From positions 558,122-622,121 of the forward strand of contig NZ_JAGTXM010000001.1 in NCBI RefSeq assembly GCF_018252635.1: DNA of 64,000 nt. The letters are read 5' to 3'. Shown piece after piece: positions 43,188 to 51,237 of the stretch (position 1 is its first letter; each line of letters opens with the position of its first letter). Under the pieces are notes generated by a model. The model was not told the origin of the DNA, made no database searches, and saw only the letters and a list, made by a program, of their open reading frames with translations. Origin of the DNA: Citrobacter amalonaticus. GTDB taxonomy: Bacteria; Pseudomonadota; Gammaproteobacteria; Enterobacterales; Enterobacteriaceae. Made by a program: the position numbers and the translations under genes.

Positions 43188-43654
43188 TGTAAGATCCTGG
43201 TAGTGGAATGACGGCAAGGTGGCTTATTCGCGGTAATGACAAGCGGCATCACCGATATACCAGGGACTAACAATAAGCGTGCCAAAATGAATGCGATGGC
43301 AAATAAAGGGAAATTCATCAGGCAATATGTGGTACCGATCACAGAATAAGATTGTCGGTAATTCGTTATGAATATACGAAAACGTTTGGCTCAATAAATA
43401 GTACGCTCTGTCAATGGTCTTGCTGGCAGAATAATACCAGTAAGAGGAGTAAATACCGTCAGTTTGATAAACTCACCTCTCTGATTCTCATATTGATATA
43501 GAAATGTGATTTCTCTTCCATATTTTCATTATAAAATGATAAAGAGCCTGTGTTTTTATCAATGCAAATTTTGTCTGAGTTAGTATCCTTATATTCTACG
43601 AACCATCAATGTCTTCAATGATCAATCATTTAAGTGATTCCGGAAGGTAAGACT
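43188..43654. promoter_or_regulatory. ygeW-ygeV divergent control region
   Basis: A 467-base AT-rich spacer without genes. For ygeW, the reverse strand at 43269-43285 reads TTGGCACGCTTATTGTT: a perfect -24 element (TTGGCACG), correct spacing and a slightly altered -12 (TTGTT for TTGCW), 82 bases from the start codon. Palindromes further up are AGTTT-GAT-AAACT (43461-43473), AGAAAT-GTG-ATTTCT (43500-43514) and CTTCAATGAT-CA-ATCATTTAAG (43613-43634, one mismatch). The last lies 20 bases before the ygeV start, so ygeV may be autoregulated. Confidence 0.65.
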
Positions 43655-45433
43655 ATGGTGCTTGCAACAACGCAGTCCGTTTTGATGCAGATTCAACCTA
43701 CAATTCAGCGTTTCGCCAGGATGCTTGCCAGCGTTTTGCAACTCGAAGTTGAGATCGTCGACGAAAACCTCTGTCGCGTCGCGGGAACCGGCGCTTATGG
43801 CAAATACCTCGGACGCCCGTTGAGCGGCAACTCCAGATTATTGCGCTATGTACTGGAAAGTAAAAAAGAAAAGGTCGTGACGCATTCCCGCTTTGACCCG
43901 CTGTGTGAAGGTTGTGATAGTAAAGAAAACTGTCGTGAGAAGGCTTTTCTGGGAACCCCGGTCATTCTGCAGGACCGCTGTGTCGGCGTGATCAGCTTGA
44001 TTGCTGTAACGCATGAGCAACAGGAACATATCAATGATAACCTGCGCGAGTTTTCAGATTATGTCCGCCATATATCTACCATTTTTGTTTCAAAACTTCT
44101 CGAAGATCAAAGTGGGAGTGACAACATCAGTAAAATATTTTCGACAATGATTGAGAATATGGATCAAGGCGTATTGGTCATTGATGAAGATAACCGCGTA
44201 CAGTTCGCGAATCAAACCGCATTAAAAATTCTCGGCGCGGCGCAGAATAATATGGTGGGAAAGTCGGTCAGGTTCCGGCCATTAACGTTTGAAAGTAATT
44301 TTACTCACGGGCATATGCAGCATATTGTCTCCTGGGATGACAAAAGTGAATTGATTATTGGCCAGTTGCATCATGTACAGGGACGGCAGTTATTTCTGAT
44401 GGCCTTTCATCAATCTCATACCAGTTCCTCAGTATCGATTGCTACCGATGAACCGCATATTGAGCAACTGGTGGGTGAATGCCGGGCCATGCGCCAGCTT
44501 AAGCGACTCATTAGTCGTATTGCGCCCAGTCCGTCCAGCATCATGATCGTGGGTGAAAGCGGTACCGGAAAAGAGGTGGTTGCGCGCGCCATTCACAAAC
44601 TGAGTGAACGACGCAATAAACCGTTTATCGCCATCAACTGCGCGGCGATACCGGAACAGTTGCTGGAAAGTGAGCTGTTTGGCTATGTCAAAGGCGCATT
44701 TACCGGTGCTTCCGCCAATGGGAAAACGGGTCTGATTCAGGCGGCGAACAGTGGGACGTTGTTTCTCGACGAAATTGGTGATATGCCCCTGATGCTACAG
44801 GCTAAACTGCTCAGGGCGATTGAGGCGAGAGAGGTGTTGCCGCTTGGCGCGAGCAGTCCGGTTCAGGTCGATATCCGCATTATTTCAGCCACCAATCAGA
44901 ACCTCGGGCAGTTCATCGCAGAAGGCAAATTCCGCGAAGATCTGTTTTATCGACTGAACGTCATCCCATTGACCCTGCCACCGCTACGTGAACGACAAGA
45001 CGATATTGAGCTTTTGGTGCACTATTTCTTGCATCTGCATACGCGTCGTTTAGGGTTGGTCTATCCGGGTATTGCGCCGGACGTGGTGACCCTGCTCAGA
45101 CACCATCAATGGCCGGGAAACCTGCGCGAATTAAGCAACCTGATGGAGTATCTGGTCAATGTGGTTCCTTCTGGCGAGGTGATCGACAGTACGCTTTTAC
45201 CGCCAAACCTGATCAACAATGGTAAAGCGCCAGAATCCGTTGAAACGGTCGCTCACGCGGCGCAGTTGCTGTCTGAGGACACCGGCGGAACCGCACTGGA
45301 AGAGATGGAAAAGCAGATGATCCGCGAAGCGTTGTCCCGTCACTCCAACAAAAAACAGGTGGCGGATGAGTTAGGCATCGGCATTGCGACGCTTTATCGT
45401 AAGATCAAAAAGTATGAGCTGTTGAACGCGTAA
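43655..45433 (+). CDS. ygeV: YgeV, sigma54-dependent transcriptional activator
   Basis: A 592-residue enhancer-binding protein. The N-terminal sensory domain carries Cys 40, 84, 87, 93 and 109 (DPLCEGCDSKENCRE). A PAS-like domain follows at about 165-240. The AAA+ domain has Walker A VGESGTGKEV, the sigma54-contact GAFTGA motif (VKGAFTGASA) and Walker B LFLDEIGDM. A Fis-type helix-turn-helix ends the protein (NKKQVADELGIGIATLYRKI). The start at 43655 follows GGAAGG. It is placed to activate the purine operons around it. Confidence 0.94.
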   Translation: MVLATTQSVLMQIQPTIQRFARMLASVLQLEVEIVDENLCRVAGTGAYGKYLGRPLSGNSRLLRYVLESKKEKVVTHSRFDPLCEGCDSKENCREKAFLGTPVILQDRCVGVISLIAVTHEQQEHINDNLREFSDYVRHISTIFVSKLLEDQSGSDNISKIFSTMIENMDQGVLVIDEDNRVQFANQTALKILGAAQNNMVGKSVRFRPLTFESNFTHGHMQHIVSWDDKSELIIGQLHHVQGRQLFLMAFHQSHTSSSVSIATDEPHIEQLVGECRAMRQLKRLISRIAPSPSSIMIVGESGTGKEVVARAIHKLSERRNKPFIAINCAAIPEQLLESELFGYVKGAFTGASANGKTGLIQAANSGTLFLDEIGDMPLMLQAKLLRAIEAREVLPLGASSPVQVDIRIISATNQNLGQFIAEGKFREDLFYRLNVIPLTLPPLRERQDDIELLVHYFLHLHTRRLGLVYPGIAPDVVTLLRHHQWPGNLRELSNLMEYLVNVVPSGEVIDSTLLPPNLINNGKAPESVETVAHAAQLLSEDTGGTALEEMEKQMIREALSRHSNKKQVADELGIGIATLYRKIKKYELLNA

Positions 45434-45454
45434 CTCGCACGCAAGCGTATCCTG

Positions 45455-45504
45455 GTTGCATCGGGGCGACAGGCGCGTGAACGCCATCGACCCGGAGGCA
45501 ACCT
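45455..45504. repeat. Imperfect palindrome between ygeV and xdhC
   Basis: GGTTGC and GCAACC outer arms enclose further complementary blocks (GGCG...CGCC) in the spacer of these convergent genes. It is a possible bidirectional termination or stability hairpin. Confidence 0.4.
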
Positions 45505-45521
45505 GATGAGAGAGGCGTTAA

Positions 45522-46001
45522 TTATTCCGGTTCTGCGCAGCGCTGGACGGTATCGACAATCATTTGATAACCGGTGCAGCGGCACAGATTTCCCGCCAGG
45601 CCTCGACGGATCTCCAGGATGGTTAACGGCGTTTCCCGCGGCTTTGCCAGCAATGCGGTGGTTGCCATGATCAGACCTGGTGTGCAAAAGCCACACTGCA
45701 CGGCGCCGGATGTCGCATAAGCCATCTGGACGCGCGAGAGCTGACTACCATCTGATTCACCTTCCAGTGTGCGGATCTCTTTTCCTGCTGCCCATGCGGC
45801 AAGATACAGACAACTGTCAATGGCCGTTCCGTCAACCAGCACCGTACAGGCGCCGCATTCACCAACACAGCATCCCTGTTTGACGCTCAGTAACCCTTGT
45901 TCGCGCAGGAGTTCAGAGAGGGGCATCCCCGGCATGATGCTGAGCTGAAAAGGGCGATCGTTAATGACGCATTCCAGCGCGATTCGGTTCGTGTCATTCA
46001 T
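45522..46001 (-). CDS. xdhC: XdhC, [2Fe-2S] subunit of xanthine dehydrogenase
   Basis: A 159-residue iron-sulfur subunit. The plant-ferredoxin-type cluster is held by the [17 protein letters not shown] cysteines plus DSCLYLA. The second, helical cluster is held by QCGFC and NLCRCTGY. Both clusters are intact, in contrast to the XdhD N terminus. It passes electrons from XdhA to XdhB. The ATG overlaps the xdhB stop by four bases. Confidence 0.95.
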   Translation of the reverse strand: MNDTNRIALECVINDRPFQLSIMPGMPLSELLREQGLLSVKQGCCVGECGACTVLVDGTAIDSCLYLAAWAAGKEIRTLEGESDGSQLSRVQMAYATSGAVQCGFCTPGLIMATTALLAKPRETPLTILEIRRGLAGNLCRCTGYQMIVDTVQRCAEPE

Positions 46002-46876
46002 TGCAGCTTTCCTCCCGCCGCGACAGCGGCTTCAGTAACCACTTTCCGGGTCATCGTCTGGATGAGATGCAGACGAAATTCTCTACTTGCCCGCCAGGAC
46101 GCACGCGGGGCGACGTCCTGCAAAACGGATTCAGCGATCGCATCCAGCGTCTGATGGGTCAATGGTGAATTTTGCGCCGCGCTTTCCGCATGCTGACAGC
46201 GGACTGGTGTGGGCGCCGCAACGCCGAACGCCAGCCGAAGTTCTTTGAAACGGCCGTTATCCAGTTGACATCGCGCCGCGCAGCCAATAGTCGAAATATC
46301 CATCGCATCGCGCATGGCATATTTATAATGCGCGCTGCCGGTATGGGCTTTGGGCTGTGGTGGGAAATGAAAGGCGACAAGGATTTCGTCTTGCTCAAGA
46401 TCGACTTTTCCGGGGCCGGTGTGAAAACCATTGATGCTGGCAAAACGCCTCCCTTTTGGAGAGATGATCTCAAGCGTGGCGTCATAAATCAGGGTTGGCG
46501 TCGCCGAGTCTGCGCTGGTTGCGCCATTGCAGATATTCCCGCCGTAGGTGGCAACATTACGAATTTGCGGGCCGGCGATGGAGATGGCCGCTGCGCACAA
46601 AGCTGGCAGATAGCGTTGTGTAATGGGGTGCTCGATAATTTCGCTAAAAGTGGTGGCGGAACCGATGCGCAACCCCTCTTCCTTCGTCAGGGTAATGCCT
46701 CGCAATTCGGGCAGATCATGAATATCGACGATATGACGGTAACGTGCATTATGGTGATGGAGCTGGATCAATACGTCGGTTCCGCCGGCGAGCAGTTTCG
46801 CCTGCGGATCGCGCGCCAGCAGGCCGATCGCCTCGGCAATGTCTGAAGCGCGATGATAAGAAGCAAAGTCAAACAT
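45998..46876 (-). CDS. xdhB: XdhB, FAD-binding subunit of xanthine dehydrogenase
   Basis: A 292-residue FAD subunit. The pyrophosphate-binding motif is [15 protein letters not shown] near residue 30, and the second is [16 protein letters not shown]. It transfers electrons from the Fe-S clusters to NAD+. It lies 10 bases after xdhA and overlaps xdhC. Confidence 0.94.
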   Translation of the reverse strand: MFDFASYHRASDIAEAIGLLARDPQAKLLAGGTDVLIQLHHHNARYRHIVDIHDLPELRGITLTKEEGLRIGSATTFSEIIEHPITQRYLPALCAAAISIAGPQIRNVATYGGNICNGATSADSATPTLIYDATLEIISPKGRRFASINGFHTGPGKVDLEQDEILVAFHFPPQPKAHTGSAHYKYAMRDAMDISTIGCAARCQLDNGRFKELRLAFGVAAPTPVRCQHAESAAQNSPLTHQTLDAIAESVLQDVAPRASWRASREFRLHLIQTMTRKVVTEAAVAAGGKLQ

Positions 46877-46886
46877 GGTCAGATCC

Positions 46887-49184
46887 TCAAATCAAGCCAG
46901 CCTGGTGGAATTCCACATACAACCGTTTTGGCGTCAGGGGCAGCGTATCAATCGCCACGCCTGTGGCCATTTTCACTGCGTTACGAATGGCTGCAGCAAC
47001 AGGAATAATGGGCGGCTCGCCGAGGGATTTATGTCCATACGCCGATTGCGGCTCCTGCGTTTCAACGAATGCGCTCTCCAGTTGCGGCAGGTCTGGCATG
47101 GTTGGCATTTTGTAATCGAGGAGATTCGGATTACGCACCAGGCCACTTTCTGCATCGATGATCATCTCTTCAAACAGCGACCAGCCAATGCCCATTCCCA
47201 TCCCACCGTGCACCTGTCCTTCCGCCAGTTGCGGGTTCAGAATATGGCCGGAATCGTGGACATTGAGGATACGGTTAATGGTGACCTTGCACAGCGCGAT
47301 ATCGACGCTCAGATCGACAAACGTGCAGCCAAACGCCGGTGGGTTGGTGGTTGTTTTCACGGAGCATTCCGCTGATAGCTGACCGCCGCGTTCCGGGTGG
47401 TAAAACGCATCCATCGCCAGTTCTTTTAATGACAGTAACGGAGAGTCTGGGCGATCGATAAGGGCGATGTGACCTGCCGTCAGCGTCAGACTCATGACGG
47501 ACTGATGCAGTATGTCGGCAGCGTGATGGAGGATCTTATCGCGCAGTTGGATTGCCGCTTTACGCAACGCTGGCGCGGCGACATAGCTTTGGCGAGAGGC
47601 GAAGGCACCGGGGTCGAATGGGGTGATATCGGTATCCTGAGTTGAAATGACGTGCACATCGCTGACCGGTACGCCAAGGGTTTCCGCTACCATTTGGGAG
47701 AAGACGGTATCCGCCCCCTGACCGATTTCCGTGGCTCCGCTCTGAACGTTGATGGTTCCATCCTGATTCATAAGCAGGCGGGCGCCAGCGATCTCCACGC
47801 CGACTGGCCAGGTGTTAGAGGTATAGCTAAAACAGGCGACGCCGACGCCCCGGCGGATATTGCCTTTCTGGTGCAGACATTCAGCACGCCGGTCGTCCCA
47901 CTTAAATAGCGCACGGCCTTTTCGCAGACACTCCGGAAGCCCCGCACTGTAGATGCGCTTGCCGGTAATCGGGTTCGTGTCGCCTTCGCAAGCCGCATTA
48001 CGCAGCCGAACCTCGACCGGGTCGAGACCCAGCGCCGTTGCGGCGTCATCCAGCATTGATTCCACCGCAAAGATCACCTGCGGCGCGCCGTATCCTCGCA
48101 TTGCACCGGCGGAAGGGAGATTGGTGTAACAGGTGGTAGAACGGTAAGCGTATGCGCTACGGGGATAGAGATAGGCCACTTTGTTGCCGCCCGCCGAGGC
48201 AATCGAGTGGCCGTGTGAAGCGTAAGCGCCGGTATTTGACAGAACATCCAGACGATAGCCTTTCAATGTGCCGTCGCGATTGAGCCCCATTTGTCCATCA
48301 ATCGTGAACGCATGACGGGTGCGGGACGCGAGAAAACATTCTTCGCGGCTAAGAGAGACTTTCACCGGTATCCCGCCCAGTTTACGGGTCAGGAAAGCGG
48401 CCATCGGCTCTTCCAGCACATCCTGCTTGTTACCAAATCCGCCGCCGACGTACGGTTTGATAACCCGCACGCATGACCACGGAATATCCAGCGCCTGGCC
48501 CACAACCCGCCGCACGATGTGTGGGATTTGCGTACTGGAGACGATGGAAATCCGCGAGTCATCTTCCATCCAGGCAAATGAGGTAACGCTTTCCATATGG
48601 CAATGTTGAATCACCGGAGTCTGGTAATGGCCCTGGAGTTGATAGTCAGCGGCATCAATGGCCTGCTGGACATTCCCCGTGGTCATTTCGCTGCGATTGA
48701 GCAGATTACCGTCAGAGTGAATAGGGATGGCGTCCTGCGCCAGTGCGGCTTCGGGTGTGGTAATTACCGGGAGTTTTTCCCATTCCACCTTCACCAGCAG
48801 GGCCGCTTTTTCTGCGGTTAACTCGTCTCTTGCCACGACAATCGCGACCGCATCGCCATGATGGCGTACGTGGCGGGTCAACAGAAAACGGTCGGCGGTG
48901 TCGCGTTTGTTCTCGTCCAGCGTCCAGGCGTGTCCTGCTGTGGCAAATGGAATATCAGGTACATCTTCCCAGGTAAACACGGCCAGTACCCCGGGCAGGT
49001 TTTTCGCCTCGTCACAGTTGATACTGGTGGCGTAACCGTGGGCGATTGGGCTACGAACGTATTTGGCATAACACATGCCCGCCATCATGTAATCATCAGT
49101 ATATCGAGCCCGCCCGGTCACTTTAGCGATGGCATCTACGCGCATACATGACTCACCGGTAGCGGTTGCTTCCCGCGCATCCAT
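46887..49184 (-). CDS. xdhA: XdhA, molybdenum subunit of xanthine dehydrogenase
   Basis: The catalytic Mo-cofactor subunit, 765 residues from ATG 49184 (MDAREATATGES), which has AAGGGG six bases upstream. A shorter start at 49145 (MRVDAIAKVTGRARY) is the older E. coli annotation, and a longer frame begins with TTG at 49238. Motifs: VGGGFGNKQDV, AMRGYGAPQV, the GATEIGQGADTV loop and the catalytic Glu in HKSLGEPPIIP. It hydroxylates hypoxanthine and xanthine. It is first in xdhABC, 50 bases behind a sigma54-type promoter. Confidence 0.94.
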   Translation of the reverse strand: MDAREATATGESCMRVDAIAKVTGRARYTDDYMMAGMCYAKYVRSPIAHGYATSINCDEAKNLPGVLAVFTWEDVPDIPFATAGHAWTLDENKRDTADRFLLTRHVRHHGDAVAIVVARDELTAEKAALLVKVEWEKLPVITTPEAALAQDAIPIHSDGNLLNRSEMTTGNVQQAIDAADYQLQGHYQTPVIQHCHMESVTSFAWMEDDSRISIVSSTQIPHIVRRVVGQALDIPWSCVRVIKPYVGGGFGNKQDVLEEPMAAFLTRKLGGIPVKVSLSREECFLASRTRHAFTIDGQMGLNRDGTLKGYRLDVLSNTGAYASHGHSIASAGGNKVAYLYPRSAYAYRSTTCYTNLPSAGAMRGYGAPQVIFAVESMLDDAATALGLDPVEVRLRNAACEGDTNPITGKRIYSAGLPECLRKGRALFKWDDRRAECLHQKGNIRRGVGVACFSYTSNTWPVGVEIAGARLLMNQDGTINVQSGATEIGQGADTVFSQMVAETLGVPVSDVHVISTQDTDITPFDPGAFASRQSYVAAPALRKAAIQLRDKILHHAADILHQSVMSLTLTAGHIALIDRPDSPLLSLKELAMDAFYHPERGGQLSAECSVKTTTNPPAFGCTFVDLSVDIALCKVTINRILNVHDSGHILNPQLAEGQVHGGMGMGIGWSLFEEMIIDAESGLVRNPNLLDYKMPTMPDLPQLESAFVETQEPQSAYGHKSLGEPPIIPVAAAIRNAVKMATGVAIDTLPLTPKRLYVEFHQAGLI

Positions 49185-49505
49185 AAACGTCCCCTTGATT
49201 TGACTTTTTGGTTCCTGAACAACCGTTAAATCAGGCAAGAATTACGCCAGAAGCGCAGAGTCGAGCGGCGAGAGAAGGGAAGTGTGATGGAGATAATAAT
49301 ATGGCCTGTGGGGAGAGGGATCCGAACGTTGGCGATGCGCACTATGCGTATCATTATGAGTTTAATCAACTCATTGTGATACACGGTAAACGGCGGTGAT
49401 AGCGTTTATCAGGCGATCCGTGATAATACCTGGCGACTCAATAAATTTGGCATCCGTATTATGGCTGCTATCATATGTCGTCTGTGTATGTAGCGAGGAA
49501 CGGTT
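49185..49505. promoter_or_regulatory. xdhA-ygeR divergent control region
   Basis: A 321-base spacer. On the reverse strand 49234-49250 reads CTGGCGTAATTCTTGCC, with exact GG-N10-GC spacing (sigma54-type). About 100-130 bases further up, 49348-49382 is a long palindrome: GTATCATTATGAGTT, TAATC, AACTCATTGTGATAC, with 13 of 15 arm positions paired. This is a very good candidate for the YgeV enhancer site. The ygeR promoter must also be here but was not resolved. Confidence 0.6.
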
Positions 49506-50255
49506 TTGAGCGCAGGACGCCTGAAGAAAAATAGCCTGGGTATTGCCATGCTGCTTTGTGCGGGATTGCTTGTCGTGGGCTGCTCGGGGAGCAAATCGTC
49601 TGATACGGGATCCTATTCTGGCGCCGTTTATACCGTTAAACGGGGGGATACCCTTTACCGTATTTCACGCACGACCGGTACCAGCGTTAAAGAGCTTGCG
49701 CGTCTGAATGGCATTTCGCCGCCGTATACCATTGAGGTTGGGCAAAAATTAAAGCTCGGTGGTTCGAAAACGGCCTCATCGAAATCCACTAAAAAGTCGT
49801 CTACCAAAACCGCCTCCGCCAGACCGTCTTCTTCTGTGCCGCAATCGTCCTGGCCGCCGGTGGGCCAGCGTTGTTGGCAATGGCCAGCCAGCGGTAAGGT
49901 GATCCTGCCTTACTCCACCGCAGATGGGGGTAACAAGGGGATCGATATTTCTGCCGCCCGCGGTACGCCGGTTTATGCGGCCGGGGCAGGGAAGGTGGTT
50001 TACGTGGGTAACCAGCTGCGGGGCTACGGTAATCTCATTATGATCAAACACAGTGAAGATTACATTACCGCCTATGCCCACAACGACACCCTGTTGGTGA
50101 ATAACGGGCAAAGTGTGAAGGCGGGACAGAAGATCGCCACGATGGGCAGTAGTGATGCGGCCTCCGTGCGGTTGCACTTCCAGATTCGCTATCGCGCGAC
50201 GGCCATCGACCCGCTGCGTTACCTGCCGCCGCAGGGCAGCAAACCGAAATGCTGA
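49506..50255 (+). CDS. ygeR: YgeR (ActS), LysM/LytM lipoprotein, amidase activator
   Basis: A 249-residue outer-membrane lipoprotein. The lipobox LVVGC places the lipidated Cys near residue 26. A LysM peptidoglycan-binding domain follows (YTVKRGDTLYRISRTTG...GQKLKLG, about 45-90), then a Ser/Lys/Thr-rich linker and a C-terminal LytM (M23) domain. The LytM domain lacks the metal ligands: the usual H-x-G-x-D is NKGIDIS and the final H-x-H is RLHFQ. It should therefore activate amidases rather than cut peptidoglycan, like EnvC and NlpD. The start is TTG at 49506 with GAGGAAC upstream. Confidence 0.93.
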   Translation: MSAGRLKKNSLGIAMLLCAGLLVVGCSGSKSSDTGSYSGAVYTVKRGDTLYRISRTTGTSVKELARLNGISPPYTIEVGQKLKLGGSKTASSKSTKKSSTKTASARPSSSVPQSSWPPVGQRCWQWPASGKVILPYSTADGGNKGIDISAARGTPVYAAGAGKVVYVGNQLRGYGNLIMIKHSEDYITAYAHNDTLLVNNGQSVKAGQKIATMGSSDAASVRLHFQIRYRATAIDPLRYLPPQGSKPKC

Positions 50256-50289
50256 CGGCGAATTAATCGCCAGTCAGCAAGTCTGTCCC

Positions 50290-50317
50290 TTGCCAACAAG
50301 AGCGTAAAGTTTATAAT
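50290..50317 (+). promoter_or_regulatory. glyU promoter
   Basis: TTGCCA (50290-50295) and TATAAT (50312-50317) with a 16-base spacer lie just ahead of the tRNA gene. They match a strong sigma70 promoter. Confidence 0.85.
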
Positions 50318-50334
50318 GCCTTACGCACTTCAAA

Positions 50335-50408
50335 GCGGGCGTAGTTCAATGGTAGAACGAGAGCTTCCCAAGCTCTATACGAGGGTTCGATTCCCTTCGC
50401 CCGCTCCA
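50335..50408 (+). tRNA. glyU: tRNA-Gly (anticodon CCC)
   Basis: A 74-base cloverleaf. Acceptor arms GCGGGCG/CGCCCGC, D arm GTTCAATGGTAGAAC, anticodon arm AGAGC-TTCCCAA-GCTCT with CCC at 50367-50369, T arm GAGGG-TTCGATT-CCCTT, encoded CCA end. It matches E. coli glyU and is at the same place after ygeR. Its 3' half is a likely island integration site, since an integrase remnant follows. Confidence 0.96.
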
Positions 50409-50486
50409 GACTCAACTCACCTGAAGTCTACCAAACTCAATTTTCCCTTGATAAATCAGCAGTTATAGCATTCTATTAGTCTATAG

Positions 50487-50777
50487 AAACCTATAAGTGA
50501 TATGGCGTTGACTGTGTTAGTCAGGCGTATCGGTTATGCCGGGCGTGTTACAGGGCATGGTTTTAGGCACACGATGAGCACCATTCTGCACGAGCAGGGC
50601 TTTAACTCAGCGTGGATTGAAACGCAGCTTGCACATGTCGATATGAACGCGATCCGTGGTACTTACAACCATGCGCAATATCTGTAAGGAAGAAGGGAAA
50701 TGATGCAGTGGTATGGGGATTTTATTGATGAGCTAAGGATGAGAGAAGCTGTAGTGAATAGGCGTGTTGCGGGGTAA
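50487..50777 (+). pseudogene. Remnant of a P4-type tyrosine integrase
   Basis: Only the C-terminal catalytic end survives. The open frame after a TAG at 50484 reads KPISDMALTVLVRRIGY, then the H-x-x-R box GHGFRHTMSTILHEQG, the second histidine in TQLAHVD and the nucleophile in TYNHAQYL. A TAA at 50685 then cuts it, but the same frame continues with GRREMMQWYGDFIDELR to 50777, the normal end of this family. The first roughly 300 residues are missing. It lies directly downstream of glyU, marking an old integration event. Confidence 0.85.
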
Positions 50778-50964
50778 ATACAACAATGCAATAGCCATCT
50801 ATAAATCTAGACAGCTATTATTTGGTGTGTTTTTTTGTCTCCGAAGTGATTTACTTTAGATTCTGCTCTTTGATTCGGGTTCAAGTGGTCAAAACAACGG
50901 CAGCATCAGTCCAAAGGCTTTCAAACTGGCCTAGTCGTGACTACGGTCATGGGATCAGTCCATC
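50778..50964. other. Spacer with no identified gene
   Basis: An AT-rich junction between the integrase remnant and the end of the WYL/HNH operon. I see no gene, no tRNA-end repeat and no clear terminator apart from a short T-run near 50830. Confidence 0.4.
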
Positions 50965-51237
50965 CTACTGCTCAAGTTTTTCTAGAATTAAACAAGCTCC
51001 ACGATTAAGAGTAATGAATTCCTGCCAGCTATATTGCTGTTGGTAGTTAAGCTGATATTGTTTTTCTACCTGACAAATTAGCGGACGTGTTTCATAAATC
51101 GCGCACAGCTTTGTCTCCATCTGATAGTGACGACAAATGCCGTCACCACGATCGAGAAATTGCGTTACACTGGCGCGATTGACGTGGCGACAACAAGCGC
51201 CGCACTGGTTACAGGGAAACGCGGGCGTTAGCGTCAT
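50965..51237 (-). CDS. Small CxxCxxCC zinc/iron-chelating-type protein (YkgJ-like)
   Basis: A 90-residue protein of the YkgJ/UPF0153-type family. The cysteine cluster FPCNQCGACCRHV is at residues 9-16, followed by single cysteines in GDGICRHY, KLCAIY and RPLICQVEK. This is the family order C-x2-C-x2-CC...C...C...RP..C. Function unknown; metal or Fe-S binding is likely. Its ATG overlaps the stop of the upstream HNH gene by four bases, so it is translationally coupled and is the last gene of the four-gene operon. Confidence 0.8.
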   Translation of the reverse strand: MTLTPAFPCNQCGACCRHVNRASVTQFLDRGDGICRHYQMETKLCAIYETRPLICQVEKQYQLNYQQQYSWQEFITLNRGACLILEKLEQ

